A model generated the notes under the pieces. The model searched no databases. It was not told where the DNA came from and saw only the letters and a list, made by a program, of their open reading frames with translations. The position numbers and the translations under genes were made by a program. A stretch of DNA of 64,000 bases from Sphingomonas hylomeconis. Its GTDB lineage: Bacteria; Pseudomonadota; Alphaproteobacteria; Sphingomonadales; Sphingomonadaceae. The stretch spans positions 1 through 64,000 of the forward strand of contig NZ_JANQBK010000005.1 in NCBI RefSeq assembly GCF_025370105.1. The letters are read 5' to 3'. Positions 9,217-18,495 of the stretch are shown piece by piece. Every line of letters begins with the position of its first letter. Positions within the stretch are counted from its first letter, which is position 1.

Positions 9217-9704
9217 TCTGCAGCCTCGTCGGTGGGTTCTTCGGCAAGGTTCAGCGGATGTGCCGGCTGGATCGTCGAGACGGCATGCTTGTAGACCAGC
9301 TGCGACATGCCGTCGCGCTGCAGCAGCATGCAGAACAGGTCGAACGCGGCGATCTGCCCCTGCAGCATGACGCCGTTGACCAGGAACATGGTGACATTGT
9401 CTTCCGACTTGCGCACCGCGTTGAGGAAGATTTCCTGCAGCAGTGGCGCGCGCTTCTGCGCCTCGCCGACCGCGTTGACGATCGCCGCGACATCCACCGT
9501 GCCCGACGGCATGATCGTAGAAATGGCGTGCTTGTAGATCAGTTGCGACTGGCCGTCCCGGCGCAGCAGCACGGAGAAGTTATCGAACCAGGTAACGATC
9601 CCCTGGAGCTTGACGCCCTTGACGAGAAACATCGTCACCGGCGTCTTGGAGCGCCGCAATGCATTCAGGAACAGGTCCTGCAGCGAAGTCTGTTTGTCGG
9701 CCAT
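9213..9704 (-). CDS. hfq: RNA chaperone Hfq with two tandem Hfq domains
   Basis: Hfq normally forms a hexameric ring that pairs sRNAs with mRNAs. Canonical Hfq has one Sm domain; this 163-residue protein has two. Domain 1 (about 6-68) has Gln9, Arg17-Arg18 on the rim, Lys32, Asp41 and YKH at 57-59. Domain 2 (about 87-149) has Gln90, Arg98-Lys99, Asp122 and YKH at 138-140. The position equal to the distal-face Lys31 of E. coli is Met113, and the Tyr25 position is Phe in both. A linker of about 18 residues joins them, and an acidic tail ([10 protein letters not shown]) ends the protein. The frame is open throughout, so this is a genuine fusion. A trimer of tandems giving a pseudo-hexamer is inferred. 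Confidence 0.95.
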   Translation of the reverse strand: MADKQTSLQDLFLNALRRSKTPVTMFLVKGVKLQGIVTWFDNFSVLLRRDGQSQLIYKHAISTIMPSGTVDVAAIVNAVGEAQKRAPLLQEIFLNAVRKSEDNVTMFLVNGVMLQGQIAAFDLFCMLLQRDGMSQLVYKHAVSTIQPAHPLNLAEEPTDEAAD

Positions 9705-9990
9705 CGGCTCGATCCTTTATTTTTGGCGGGAGTTTCCCGCATGGCGCCGTTTCCCGGCGTCGGATTGCATCAGTTCCCCGTGCAGCTCTAATCTAGGGAT
9801 GCGCAGGCCCGTCGTCCACCACGACAGCGAATAATAGCGTTTCCGATTAGCGGTTCAATGGTCCGGCAGGACGGCAAAGGTCGCGAAAGTCGCACGCGCT
9901 ACGCGCGCGCGGAGGCGGACGATCCACGGTTCAAACAGCCGGACGATACTTTCCGACAAAATCCAACAATGCAAGCGCGCTCCGCTCCCC
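9705..9990 (-). promoter_or_regulatory. hfq upstream region
   Basis: A 286-base gap separates the ntrX stop from the hfq start, so hfq-hflX probably has its own promoter here. The hfq leader has an AAAGGA ribosome-binding site eight bases before the ATG, preceded by an A/T-rich run. I could not assign convincing -35/-10 boxes and saw no other gene. Confidence 0.4.
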
Positions 9991-11364
9991 TTACTCGTCG
10001 CGCGTCTCGGTGATGCCGAGCAGCTTCAGCTTCCGATGCAGCGCCGAGCGCTCCATGCCGATGAAATGCGCGGTGCGCGAGATGTTGCCGGAGAAGCGGC
10101 GGATCTGCACGCGGAGATATTCGCGCTCGAACGTCTCGCGCGCTTCGCGCAGCGGGCTGCCCATGATGGCATTGCTCCCCGCGCCCATCTCACCCGGCTC
10201 GCCGAGCACTTCGGCCGGCAGAAGATCGATATCGATCCGCCCGATTCGATCGCCCGGCGCCATGATGATCGTGCGTTCGACCACGTTGCGCAGCTGGCGG
10301 ACATTGCCGGGCCATTCGTAGCTCTGCAGCGCGACCATCGCGTCGGACGCGATCTCCGGCGTCGGCACGCGGCGCTCATTGGCGTAATGCGCGATGAAAT
10401 GATGCACCAGCGCCGGGATGTCCTCGCGCCGCTCGCTGAGATTGGGGATCAGCACGGGCACGACGTTGAGCCGGTAATAGAGATCCTCGCGGAACCGCCC
10501 CTCGGCGATCTCGTGCACCAGATCCCGCGCGGTGGCCGAGACGACGCGGACGTCGACCTTGACGACGCGCTGCCCCCCGACCCGCGTGAAGCTCTGATCG
10601 GTCAGCACGCGCAGGATGCGGCCCTGCGTGGCGAGCGGCATGTCGGCGATCTCGTCGAGGAACAAGGTGCCGGTATGCGCCTGTTCGAGCATGCCGGGAC
10701 GAACGAGATCGCCGCCCTCCTCGACACCGAACAATTCCTCCTCGACCCGTTCCGGCGTCATGCGCGCCGCGCTGACGATGATGAACGGCGCATCGGCGCG
10801 CTGGCTCCAGCCGTGCAGCAGGCGCGCAGCGACTTCCTTGCCGACCCCTGCCCCGCCCATCACCAGCACGCGGCTGCCGGTCGCGGCGACGCGCTTGAGC
10901 GTCGCGCGCACGCCGTTGATCGCGGTGGAATTGCCGGTGAGATCGGTATCGCGGCCGACGCTGGCGCGGAGCGACGCGACTTCGCGACGCAGCGCCTCGG
11001 TCTCGGTGGCGCGCGCGACCATCAGCAGGAGGCGCTCGGCCTCGAACGGCTTTTCGATGAAATCGACCGCGCCGCGCCGGATCGCCGCCACCGCCGTATC
11101 GAGATTGCCATGGCCGGAAATGACCAGGACGGGGATCGAGGGATCGCGGCGCTTGAGCTCGTCGAGCAGATCGAGCCCGTCGAGCTTCGAATTCTTCAGC
11201 CATACATCGAGCAGCACCAGCGACGGTCGCCGCGCGGCGATCGCCTCCAGCGCGGCGTCGCTGTCCGCCGCGGTGCGCGTGGCATAGCCTTCGTCTTCGA
11301 GCACGCCCGATACGAGCTCCCGGATGTCGCGTTCGTCGTCGACGATGAGGATGTCGAGCGCCAT
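9991..11364 (-). CDS. ntrX: Response regulator NtrX (NtrC family)
   Basis: Partner of NtrY; in alphaproteobacteria the pair controls nitrogen, redox and envelope functions. The 457-residue protein has a receiver domain (about 1-120, phosphorylated Asp in LLDVWL), an AAA+ domain with Walker A GGAGVGKE and Walker B TLFLDEIAD, and a C-terminal Fis-type helix-turn-helix (about 425-450, ISRTAHFIGMERSALHRKL). The GAFTGA loop that contacts sigma-54 in true NtrC activators is absent; the segment after ELFGVEEGG runs directly on to RPGMLEQAH. This is known for NtrX, described in Brucella as an unusual NtrC-family member, and suggests it does not act by remodelling sigma-54 polymerase. The start lies three bases after the ntrY stop. 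Confidence 0.94.
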   Translation of the reverse strand: MALDILIVDDERDIRELVSGVLEDEGYATRTAADSDAALEAIAARRPSLVLLDVWLKNSKLDGLDLLDELKRRDPSIPVLVISGHGNLDTAVAAIRRGAVDFIEKPFEAERLLLMVARATETEALRREVASLRASVGRDTDLTGNSTAINGVRATLKRVAATGSRVLVMGGAGVGKEVAARLLHGWSQRADAPFIIVSAARMTPERVEEELFGVEEGGDLVRPGMLEQAHTGTLFLDEIADMPLATQGRILRVLTDQSFTRVGGQRVVKVDVRVVSATARDLVHEIAEGRFREDLYYRLNVVPVLIPNLSERREDIPALVHHFIAHYANERRVPTPEIASDAMVALQSYEWPGNVRQLRNVVERTIIMAPGDRIGRIDIDLLPAEVLGEPGEMGAGSNAIMGSPLREARETFEREYLRVQIRRFSGNISRTAHFIGMERSALHRKLKLLGITETRDE

Positions 11365-11367
11365 GAT

Positions 11368-13593
11368 CTATGTCCGTGTTTTGATGAGTTCGGCGGGGCG
11401 CCGGTCGTTCTTCGAATCGATCGCGTCGTCGTCCCCGGCATCCATGCGCGCGAGCGCGGCGGCATCGAAGCGCATCGTGACGATCGTGCCGCCACCCGGC
11501 CGATCGCCGAACGACATGGTGCCGCAATGTTCCTCGACGATCTTGTTGACGATCGCGAGGCCGAGCCCGGTGCCGCGCGCCCGCGTCGTCATATAGGGCT
11601 CGGCGATGCGATCGCGCGCGGCGGGCAGGCCGACGCCGTTATCGGCCACTTCGAGGACGATCGCGCGCGCCGGATCGCCGGCGATCGTCATCGCCACCTG
11701 ACCGGCATTGCCCTCGCCCTGCGCCTCGATCGCCTCGACCGCATTCTTGATGATGTTGGTCAGCGCCTGACCGATCTGGCGGCGATCGCAGACCAGATCG
11801 ATGCTGGCCGGGGTGCTGACCAGCGAGAAGTGCACGCCGGGATACGCGACCTCGTGCAGGAACAGCGACTGGCGCGCGATATCGACCAAGGATTCATGCT
11901 TGAACAAGGGCTTGGGCATGCGCGCGAAGGACGAGAATTCGTCGACCATCCGGCGCAGATCGCCGACCTGGCGGACGATCGTCTCGGTCAGGCGGGCGAA
12001 GGTGCCGTCGTCATTCACGATCTGTTTGCCGTAGCGACGCTGCAGCCGCTCGGCGGCGAGCTGGATCGGGGTCAGCGGGTTCTTGATCTCATGCGCGATG
12101 CGCCGCGCGACATCCGACCAGGCGGCACGGCGCTGATCGAGCAATTGCTGCGTGATATCGTCGAAGGTGAGGATCGGGCCGGCCTCGGCACGGGCGATGC
12201 GCACCGCCAGCGTGCGCGCCTCGCCGCCGGCATCGACCTCGACGATCGCATCGCGCTGATCGGTGTCGATCAAGGCGGCGAGTTCCGGCGCGATATCGCC
12301 GAGCTTCCGGCCGACGGGGCTTTCGGCCCCGGTCTTGAGCAGATTGTTCGCCGAGCGGTTGATCAGCCGGATCGTGCCGTCGCGCCCGGTCGACACCACG
12401 CCGGCGCTGACGCCGGACATCACCGCCTCGATCAGCGCGCGGCGCGTTTCCAGCGCGCCGGTCTGTTCCTCGAGCTGGCGCGTCATCTGGTTGAAGGCAT
12501 CGGCCAGCACGCCGACCTCGTCGCGCGTCTTGGGCGAGGGCACGCGGGCGGTGAGATCCCCGCCTGCCACCGCGCGCGCCGCGCCGACTAATTGCCCGAC
12601 CGGCCTGACCAGACGATCGGCCACTTCCAGCGCGATCCACACCGCCACGCCGACGATGAACAGGGATACGAGCAGCAAGGCGGCGTTGAAGCGGATCTGC
12701 AGCGATCGAGATCGCGCGAGCAGATCGCGATAGTCGCCCAGCACCGCCTCGGCGCGGTCGGTCTGCGCGGTCATCGTCTTCGAATCGGTCAGGCGGGCAG
12801 TGTAGAGGTACAGGTCGGCCGCACCGGGCAGCATCGTCACGGTCTGGATGCGATCGCCCATATCGGTGATCACGCTCTTCTGCCCGCTCTTGAGCGTGGC
12901 GATCGTCTTCGCACTGACCTGTTCGGTGAGATTGCGCTCGTACGGGTTGACCAACGCGAGCGACTGGATCTCCTTTTTGGGCGAAATGGTGAAGATCGCG
13001 CTCTCGCTGAGGTTGCGATAATAGACCTGACGGCCGTAGAAATCGCGAAAGCGCGGATCGTCGATCGGCTGCTCGCGCAGCACGCTGGCAATGTCCTCGG
13101 CCATCGCCAGCGTCTCGGAATTCCAACGATCCAATTGCTGCTGATAGGAGACGCGCGCCAGCACGGTGGCGTTTTCCAGCATGCCGCGCGCCTTGTCGGA
13201 AAACCAGAATTCGACGCCGTACTGGAACAGCAGCGAAGCGAAGATCGTCACCAACAGCATCGGCACCGCGGCGACGACCGAGAACAAGGCGACGAGGCGG
13301 ACGTGCAGCCGGCCGTTGCCGCCGATCGGCGACTGCGCCGCGCGTCGCATGGCGATGCGCCGGCCGAGCAGGACGAGCAACGCGACGCCGGGCACCAGGT
13401 TCGACACGAGCAACAGCGCGACCATCGGCGGGGTGAGCAGGCGCTGCGTCGATTGCTCGCCGACGATGACGAAATAGCTGACCGTGGCGACGATCACCGC
13501 GACCGCGAGCACCAGCAGTTCGACGAAGGGCGTCACGCTGAACCGGCGGTTCGTCGTTTGCGGCAAGTCCATCGCGGTGGTCTCGGCAATCAT
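11368..13593 (-). CDS. ntrY: Sensor histidine kinase NtrY
   Basis: Membrane sensor kinase that phosphorylates NtrX. From the chosen ATG at 13593 it has 741 residues. Three N-terminal transmembrane segments lie at about 20-44, 56-77 and 98-120. A long periplasmic region is closed by a fourth segment near 297-317. HAMP, PAS, HisKA (H-box RIAHEIKNPLTP) and HATPase domains (N box NIIKNAVEA, G boxes ADNGVGLP and GTGLGLAI) follow. A GTG at 13632 would add 13 unlike residues, and an ATG at 13572 would shorten it by seven. It lies 52 bases after ntrC and immediately before ntrX. Confidence 0.93.
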   Translation of the reverse strand: MIAETTAMDLPQTTNRRFSVTPFVELLVLAVAVIVATVSYFVIVGEQSTQRLLTPPMVALLLVSNLVPGVALLVLLGRRIAMRRAAQSPIGGNGRLHVRLVALFSVVAAVPMLLVTIFASLLFQYGVEFWFSDKARGMLENATVLARVSYQQQLDRWNSETLAMAEDIASVLREQPIDDPRFRDFYGRQVYYRNLSESAIFTISPKKEIQSLALVNPYERNLTEQVSAKTIATLKSGQKSVITDMGDRIQTVTMLPGAADLYLYTARLTDSKTMTAQTDRAEAVLGDYRDLLARSRSLQIRFNAALLLVSLFIVGVAVWIALEVADRLVRPVGQLVGAARAVAGGDLTARVPSPKTRDEVGVLADAFNQMTRQLEEQTGALETRRALIEAVMSGVSAGVVSTGRDGTIRLINRSANNLLKTGAESPVGRKLGDIAPELAALIDTDQRDAIVEVDAGGEARTLAVRIARAEAGPILTFDDITQQLLDQRRAAWSDVARRIAHEIKNPLTPIQLAAERLQRRYGKQIVNDDGTFARLTETIVRQVGDLRRMVDEFSSFARMPKPLFKHESLVDIARQSLFLHEVAYPGVHFSLVSTPASIDLVCDRRQIGQALTNIIKNAVEAIEAQGEGNAGQVAMTIAGDPARAIVLEVADNGVGLPAARDRIAEPYMTTRARGTGLGLAIVNKIVEEHCGTMSFGDRPGGGTIVTMRFDAAALARMDAGDDDAIDSKNDRRPAELIKTRT

Positions 13594-13645
13594 CGTGGCA
13601 TTGATACAACGAGAATGTGGCCAATAGAACACACTTTCTCGCGGC

Positions 13646-15097
13646 CTAGCCCGCTGCCGGCTCGCCCGACCGCCCCGTCGCGGGATCGATGCCCAACGTA
13701 TCGAGCCGTTTGCGCAACGTGTTGCGGTTGATTCCCAGCGCCCGCGCGGCGCGCAGCTGGTTGTGGCCGTGGCGGGCGAGCATAGCCTCGATCAGCGGGC
13801 GTTCGACCTCGCCGATGATGCGATCGTACAGCGTGCCATCGTCGAACACGGCCGGTTCCTCCCGCGCCATGCGCTCGAGCCGGCCGCGCACCGCCGCCTC
13901 GATCCCGGGATCGACCTCGACCGGCACGGCGCCCGCACTGCCGAGCATCGCGCGGACTTCGTCGGCATCGATTCGCTCGTCACGGGCGAGCACGGCCATG
14001 CGGCGCATGATATTCTCGAGCTCGCGGACGTTGCCGGGCCAGTCGTAATGTTCCAGCGCGGCGATCGCCTGCGGCTCGAGCTGCTTGCGCGGCAGGCCGC
14101 TTTCCGCCGCCTTGTCGAGGAAGTGGCGCGCCAGCGCGGCGATATCCTGGCGGCGGGCGCGCAGCGCGGGCAGCGCGATCGGCACGACGTTGAGGCGGTA
14201 AAACAGGTCCTCGCGGAACTGCCCACCGGCGACCAGACCGGCGAGATCGCGGTTGGTCGCGGCGACGATGCGCACGTCGGCGCGGATCGTGCGCGCGCCG
14301 CCGACGGTGGTGAACTCGCCCGATTGCAGCACGCGCAGCAGCCTGGTCTGCGCCTCCATCGGCATGTCGCCGATCTCGTCTAGGAACAGGGTGCCGCCGG
14401 CGGCCTGCTCGAACCGCCCGGCCGAGCGCGCCTGCGCGCCGGTGAACGCACCGCGCTCATGGCCGAACAGTTCCGCCTCGATCAGCTCGCGCGGGATCGC
14501 CGCCATGTTGAGCGCGACGAATGGCGAGCGGCGGCGGGGCCCGAGATCGTGGATCGCCTGGGCAACCAATTCCTTGCCGGTGCCCGATTCGCCCGAGATC
14601 AGCACGGTCAGGTCGTTGGAGACGACGCGCGCGATGATGCGGTACACGTCCTGCATCGCCGGCGAGCGGCCGATCAGCGGCAGCGTGCCCTCATCGCCAT
14701 CGACCGCGTCGAGCGGGCCGCCGGCGCTGCGCGCCAGCGCGCCCTGCACCGCGCGCGACAGCGCGTCGAGATCGAACGGCTTGGGCAGATAGTCATAGGC
14801 GCCGACCTCGGTCGCGCGGACCGCGGTGGAGAGCGTGTTCTGCGCCGAGAGCATGATCACCGGGAGCGACGGATGCTCGGCGGTCAGCCGCGCGACGCGA
14901 TCGAGCCCGTTGCCGTCGGGCAGGATCACGTCGGAGATCACCACATCGGGCGTGGTCAGCCGCAGCTGCACCTCGAATTCGGCGAACGACGCGGTGGTCG
15001 TCACCCGGTGCCCGTCGCGGCGCAGCGCTTGCGCGACGACGGTGCGGATCGCCGCATCGTCGTCGAGCACCAGGATCGTGCCGGTCTTGCTCATCAT
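13646..15097 (-). CDS. ntrC: Nitrogen regulation protein NR(I), NtrC
   Basis: Sigma-54-dependent activator of nitrogen-assimilation genes, phosphorylated by NtrB. The 483-residue protein has a receiver domain (about 5-120, Asp in DVVISDVILPDG) and an AAA+ domain with Walker A GESGTGKE, an intact GAFTGA loop (ERGAFTGAQ) and Walker B TLFLDEIGD. It ends with a Fis-type helix-turn-helix (NQLRAARALGINRNTLRKRL). The intact GAFTGA contrasts with the neighbouring NtrX. The start overlaps the ntrB stop (ATGA). There are two tandem Met codons; the first is used here. Confidence 0.96.
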   Translation of the reverse strand: MMSKTGTILVLDDDAAIRTVVAQALRRDGHRVTTTASFAEFEVQLRLTTPDVVISDVILPDGNGLDRVARLTAEHPSLPVIMLSAQNTLSTAVRATEVGAYDYLPKPFDLDALSRAVQGALARSAGGPLDAVDGDEGTLPLIGRSPAMQDVYRIIARVVSNDLTVLISGESGTGKELVAQAIHDLGPRRRSPFVALNMAAIPRELIEAELFGHERGAFTGAQARSAGRFEQAAGGTLFLDEIGDMPMEAQTRLLRVLQSGEFTTVGGARTIRADVRIVAATNRDLAGLVAGGQFREDLFYRLNVVPIALPALRARRQDIAALARHFLDKAAESGLPRKQLEPQAIAALEHYDWPGNVRELENIMRRMAVLARDERIDADEVRAMLGSAGAVPVEVDPGIEAAVRGRLERMAREEPAVFDDGTLYDRIIGEVERPLIEAMLARHGHNQLRAARALGINRNTLRKRLDTLGIDPATGRSGEPAAG

Positions 15098-16167
15098 TCG
15101 CCTCGTGGCAACAGGATGCGGAAGATGGTCGCCTCGGGCGATCCCTCCCGCGCATATTGGATGATCCCGCCCATATCGCGGACCAATTTGTCGACCAGCG
15201 CCAGCCCCAGCCCCTCGCCTTCGGGCTTGCCGGAAATGAACGGGTCGAACAGGTGATCGGCGATCTCCGCCGGCGCGCCGGGGCCGTTGTCGATCACGCA
15301 GATCTCGATCGGCAGCGGGCGCCGCGCGCGGCCCGGCGCGGCGCTCACCGCCATGCCGTGGCGGTACGCGGTGGCCAGCGTGATGCGGCCGTCGGCCTGG
15401 CCCCCCAGTGCCTCGGCGGCGTTCTTGATCAGGTTGAGGATGACCTGCACCATGGCGTCACGATCGACCAGCACGGGCGGCAGCGAGGGATCGAAGCGCT
15501 CGTCGATCGGCACCTCGCGCGCGAAGCCGGCGTTGGCGACGCGGCGCACATGATCGAGCATCGGATAGATATTCTCCGGCGCGATGGTCAGCGGGCGCGT
15601 GTCGGTGAAATCCTGCATCCGATCGATCAGCGCGGCGATGCGATCGACCTCGGTGGTGATCAGCGTGGTGAGTTCGGCCGCGCCCTCGCCCGCCCCCATG
15701 CCGAGCAGTTGCGCCGCGCCGCGGATGCCGGACAGCGGATTCTTGATCTCGTGCGCGAGCATCGCCGCCGCGCCGACCGCGGCGCGCGCCGCCGACGCGC
15801 GGTCGGCACTGTGACCGAGGCGCCGCGATGCCGCGGCATGGTGCAGCGTGATCGTGCGCCAGCCCGGCCGGTCGGCAACGCCTGCCTCGATGAAGTCGGC
15901 GCGCACCCGACCGCCGCGCACCAGATCGATCTCGACATCGAAGGCGGCGAAGCCGTGGCTGTCATGCGCGGTCGAATCGCGCGGCGAGCGCAGGATCGAG
16001 TCGATCGGCTGGCCGAGCATCGCGCGCTCCGACAGGTTGAGCAGCGCCTCGCATTCGGCATTGGCATGGACCACGCGGTCGGCCGGATCGAGCACCAGCA
16101 CCGCGACCGGCAGCGCGGCCAGCAGCTCCGAGAAACTCGGCCCGCCGCTGGCCCGGGCCGTCGCCAT
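15094..16167 (-). CDS. ntrB: Nitrogen regulation histidine kinase NtrB
   Basis: Soluble kinase/phosphatase for NtrC, normally controlled by PII proteins; no glnB/glnK is visible here. The 357-residue protein has a PAS domain (about 10-110), HisKA with H-box AMLAHEIKNPLSG, and a HATPase domain (N box NLIKNAAEAL, G boxes DNGPGAP and GEGLGLAL). There are no transmembrane segments, as expected. The start codon shares a base with the dusB stop (TGATG) and its own stop overlaps ntrC, so dusB-ntrB-ntrC form one translationally coupled unit. Confidence 0.95.
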   Translation of the reverse strand: MATARASGGPSFSELLAALPVAVLVLDPADRVVHANAECEALLNLSERAMLGQPIDSILRSPRDSTAHDSHGFAAFDVEIDLVRGGRVRADFIEAGVADRPGWRTITLHHAAASRRLGHSADRASAARAAVGAAAMLAHEIKNPLSGIRGAAQLLGMGAGEGAAELTTLITTEVDRIAALIDRMQDFTDTRPLTIAPENIYPMLDHVRRVANAGFAREVPIDERFDPSLPPVLVDRDAMVQVILNLIKNAAEALGGQADGRITLATAYRHGMAVSAAPGRARRPLPIEICVIDNGPGAPAEIADHLFDPFISGKPEGEGLGLALVDKLVRDMGGIIQYAREGSPEATIFRILLPRGE

Positions 16168-17168
16168 CAGGCGGCGGCGCGGCTGCGATACGGCGCGTAG
16201 AATTCCGCCAGCATCGCCTGCACCACCTTGGGGTCGGGGATCTGGTTGACGCGGTTGCGGAATTCGGCCGAACCGTGGATGCCGCGGGTGTACCAGCCGA
16301 TATGCTTGCGCGCCATATTGACCCCGACCTCGTTGCCATAATGCTGCAGCATGGCGTCGTAGTGCTCGGAAATCACGTCATATTGTTCTTCGAGACTGGG
16401 ATCCTCGACACGCCGCCCGGTGGCGAAATATTCCATCAGCTGGCCGAGCAGCCAGGGCCGGCCATAGGCGCCGCGACCGATCATGATACCGTCCGCGCCC
16501 GATTGCTCCAGCGCGGCTTCGGCATCCTCGATCCCGCAGATATCGCCATTGGCGATGACCGGCAGATCGACCGCATCCTTGACCTTGCGGATGAACGCCC
16601 AATCGGCATTGCCCTTGTACATCTGGTTGCGCGTGCGGCCGTGCACCGCGATCAGCTTGACGCCGAGATCCTGCGCAATCCTGGCCAGATCCGGCGCGTT
16701 GAGGCTGTCATGGCACCAGCCCATGCGCATCTTGAGCGTCACCGGCACGGTGACGGCATCGACCACGCCGCGGATGATCGCGGCGGCATTGTCGAGATCG
16801 CGCATCAGCGCGGAGCCGGCATCGCCGTTGGTCACCTTGCGCACCGGGCAGCCCATGTTGATGTCGATGATCGCCGCACCACGATCCTGGCTGAGCTTGG
16901 CCGCCTCGCCCATTTCATAGGGCGTGCAGCCGACCAGCTGCATCGACACCGGATTCTCGCTGACATGCCAGGCCGCCTTCTGCAGCGACTGGCGCGTCTC
17001 GCGGATCGCCGCCTGGCTGGCGACCATCTCGGTGACGTTGAGGCCGGAGCCGTAGCGGCGCACCAGCGTGCGGAACGGCATGTCGGTGACGCCGGTCATC
17101 GGCGCGAGCACCACGGGATGGTCGATCCGCACCGGGCCGACCTGGATGGGGGAAAGTGTTTTCATCAT
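16167..17168 (-). CDS. dusB: tRNA-dihydrouridine synthase (DusB / NifR3)
   Basis: FMN enzyme that reduces uridines in the D-loop of tRNA. The 333-residue protein has a TIM barrel with the PMTGVTD start motif. The catalytic cysteine is in NMGCPVRKV, the tRNA/FMN lysine in [13 protein letters not shown] follows, and the phosphate-binding loop is NGDI plus [14 protein letters not shown] helical C-terminal domain follows (about 250-333). As nifR3 it classically leads the ntrBC operon in alphaproteobacteria. It is divergent from ispDF across 82 bases. Two adjacent Met codons start the gene; the first is used. Confidence 0.95.
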   Translation of the reverse strand: MMKTLSPIQVGPVRIDHPVVLAPMTGVTDMPFRTLVRRYGSGLNVTEMVASQAAIRETRQSLQKAAWHVSENPVSMQLVGCTPYEMGEAAKLSQDRGAAIIDINMGCPVRKVTNGDAGSALMRDLDNAAAIIRGVVDAVTVPVTLKMRMGWCHDSLNAPDLARIAQDLGVKLIAVHGRTRNQMYKGNADWAFIRKVKDAVDLPVIANGDICGIEDAEAALEQSGADGIMIGRGAYGRPWLLGQLMEYFATGRRVEDPSLEEQYDVISEHYDAMLQHYGNEVGVNMARKHIGWYTRGIHGSAEFRNRVNQIPDPKVVQAMLAEFYAPYRSRAAA

Positions 17169-17250
17169 GTGCCTGAAAAACGGGCAGTAGCGCCGGCGGG
17201 CGAAAATGGCAAGGCTGGCGACCCCGGATCACATCCGCTAGGCGGAGCGC

Positions 17251-18495
17251 ATGACGACGCCCCGTACAGCCGCCATCATCGTCGCCGCCGGCACCGGCAC
17301 ACGCAGCGGCAGCGATATGCCCAAGCAATTCGCCATGCTGGCGGGCCGACCGATGATCGCGCACAGCCTTGCCGCGCTCAGCGCGCACCCGGCCATCGAC
17401 CGGGTGATCGTGGTCATCGGCGAGAATCAACAGGCGTTGCTGGGCGAGGCAGTCGCCGGTGCCGATCACGTGATCGGGGGCGCAACCAGGCGGCTATCGG
17501 TGCGCGCCGGACTGGAGGCACTGGCCAACCCTCCCCGTCACCCCGGACTTGTTCCGGGGTCCGCCGTGCCGCAAACACCGCAGCCCGAACTCACGAACCA
17601 CGGTGGACCCCGGAACACGTCCGGGGTGACAGATGGGGAGTTGGTCGAGCGGGTTCTGATTCACGACGCCGCGCGCCCCTTTCTACCCGCCGCAGTGATC
17701 GATCGCCTGCTCGCCGCGCTGGACGCAGCAGACGGCGCCTTTCCCACCCTGCCCGTCGCCGACACGCTGGTCAATGCGCAGGGCGATACGGTCGACCGGA
17801 CCGGCCTGTCGCGCGTTCAGACGCCGCAGGCGTTCCGCTTCGACGCGATCCTGCGCGCGCATCGCGACTGGGCGTTCGAGGAGCCGACCGACGATGCGCA
17901 GATGCTGCGGCGGCTTGGCGGCAGCGTCGCGATGGTCGAAGGAGACGTGATGCTCGACAAGATCACCTACCCCGCCGATTTCGCCGCCGCCGAGGCACGC
18001 CATGGCGCCAGCCTGATCTCGCGCAGCGCGAGCGGGTTCGATGTCCACCGCCTCGAAACCGGCGAGGAACTGTGGCTCGGCGGCGTGCTGATCCCGCACG
18101 ACAAGGGCCTGTCCGGGCATAGCGACGCCGATGTCGCGCTGCACGCGATCACCGACGCGCTGCTCGGCACGATCGCGGCCGGCGATATCGGCACGCATTT
18201 CCCGCCCAGCGACCCGCAATGGAAGGGTGCCGATTCGGCGCAATTTCTCGATCATGCCGCCGGCCTGGTGCGCGCGGCGGGCGGGATCATCGATTTCATC
18301 GATCTCACCCTGATGTGCGAAGCGCCCAAGATCGGCCCGCACCGCGAGGCGATGCGGGCCCGTATCGCGGACCTGCTGCAGCTGTCGACCGCGCAGGTCA
18401 GCGTCAAGGCGACGACGACCGAACGGCTCGGCTTTACCGGGCGGGGCGAGGGAATCGCCGCGCAGGCGATGGCGACGATCAGGATTGGGGCATGA
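17251..18495 (+). CDS. ispDF: Bifunctional IspD/IspF enzyme with a repeat-derived insertion
   Basis: Fused MEP-pathway enzyme: IspD makes CDP-methylerythritol and IspF makes the cyclodiphosphate for isoprenoid synthesis. It has 414 residues. IspD covers about 1-255 with the CTP loop AAGTGTRSGSDMPKQ and HDAARPF. IspF covers about 258-414 with zinc ligands Asp264 and His266 (GFDVHR), GHSDADV and the TTTERLGFTGRGEG C-terminal motif. Between SVRAGLEAL and VLIHDAARP lies a stretch of about 43 residues where IspD proteins usually have fewer than ten. It is encoded by a palindromic repeat (17536-17631) read in frame. The frame stays open, so the protein is probably functional with a surface loop. 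Confidence 0.95.
   Translation: MTTPRTAAIIVAAGTGTRSGSDMPKQFAMLAGRPMIAHSLAALSAHPAIDRVIVVIGENQQALLGEAVAGADHVIGGATRRLSVRAGLEALANPPRHPGLVPGSAVPQTPQPELTNHGGPRNTSGVTDGELVERVLIHDAARPFLPAAVIDRLLAALDAADGAFPTLPVADTLVNAQGDTVDRTGLSRVQTPQAFRFDAILRAHRDWAFEEPTDDAQMLRRLGGSVAMVEGDVMLDKITYPADFAAAEARHGASLISRSASGFDVHRLETGEELWLGGVLIPHDKGLSGHSDADVALHAITDALLGTIAAGDIGTHFPPSDPQWKGADSAQFLDHAAGLVRAAGGIIDFIDLTLMCEAPKIGPHREAMRARIADLLQLSTAQVSVKATTTERLGFTGRGEGIAAQAMATIRIGA
17536..17631. repeat. Palindromic repeat, family A, inside the ispDF coding region
   Basis: Arms 17536-17565 and 17602-17631 are reverse complements except for a few positions (core CACCCCGGAC, then GTTCCGGGGTCC). The 96-base span is a multiple of three and encodes about residues 96-127 of IspDF. 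The copy at 47865-47959 is closely related in arms and loop (both have CCGCRCCGCAA-like sequence next to the left arm). Confidence 0.9.

Noticed and set aside
10036..12591. Very long + strand open frame opposite ntrX/ntrY
   Set aside because: It is antisense to two genes with full domain motifs. Long antisense frames are a by-product of GC-rich third positions. It encodes Arg/Asp/His-rich sequence with no recognisable domain.
17536..17631. ispDF being a pseudogene because of the inserted repeat
   Set aside because: The insert is a multiple of three, has no stop, and all catalytic motifs of IspD and IspF on both sides are intact. The gene is also essential in this kind of organism.
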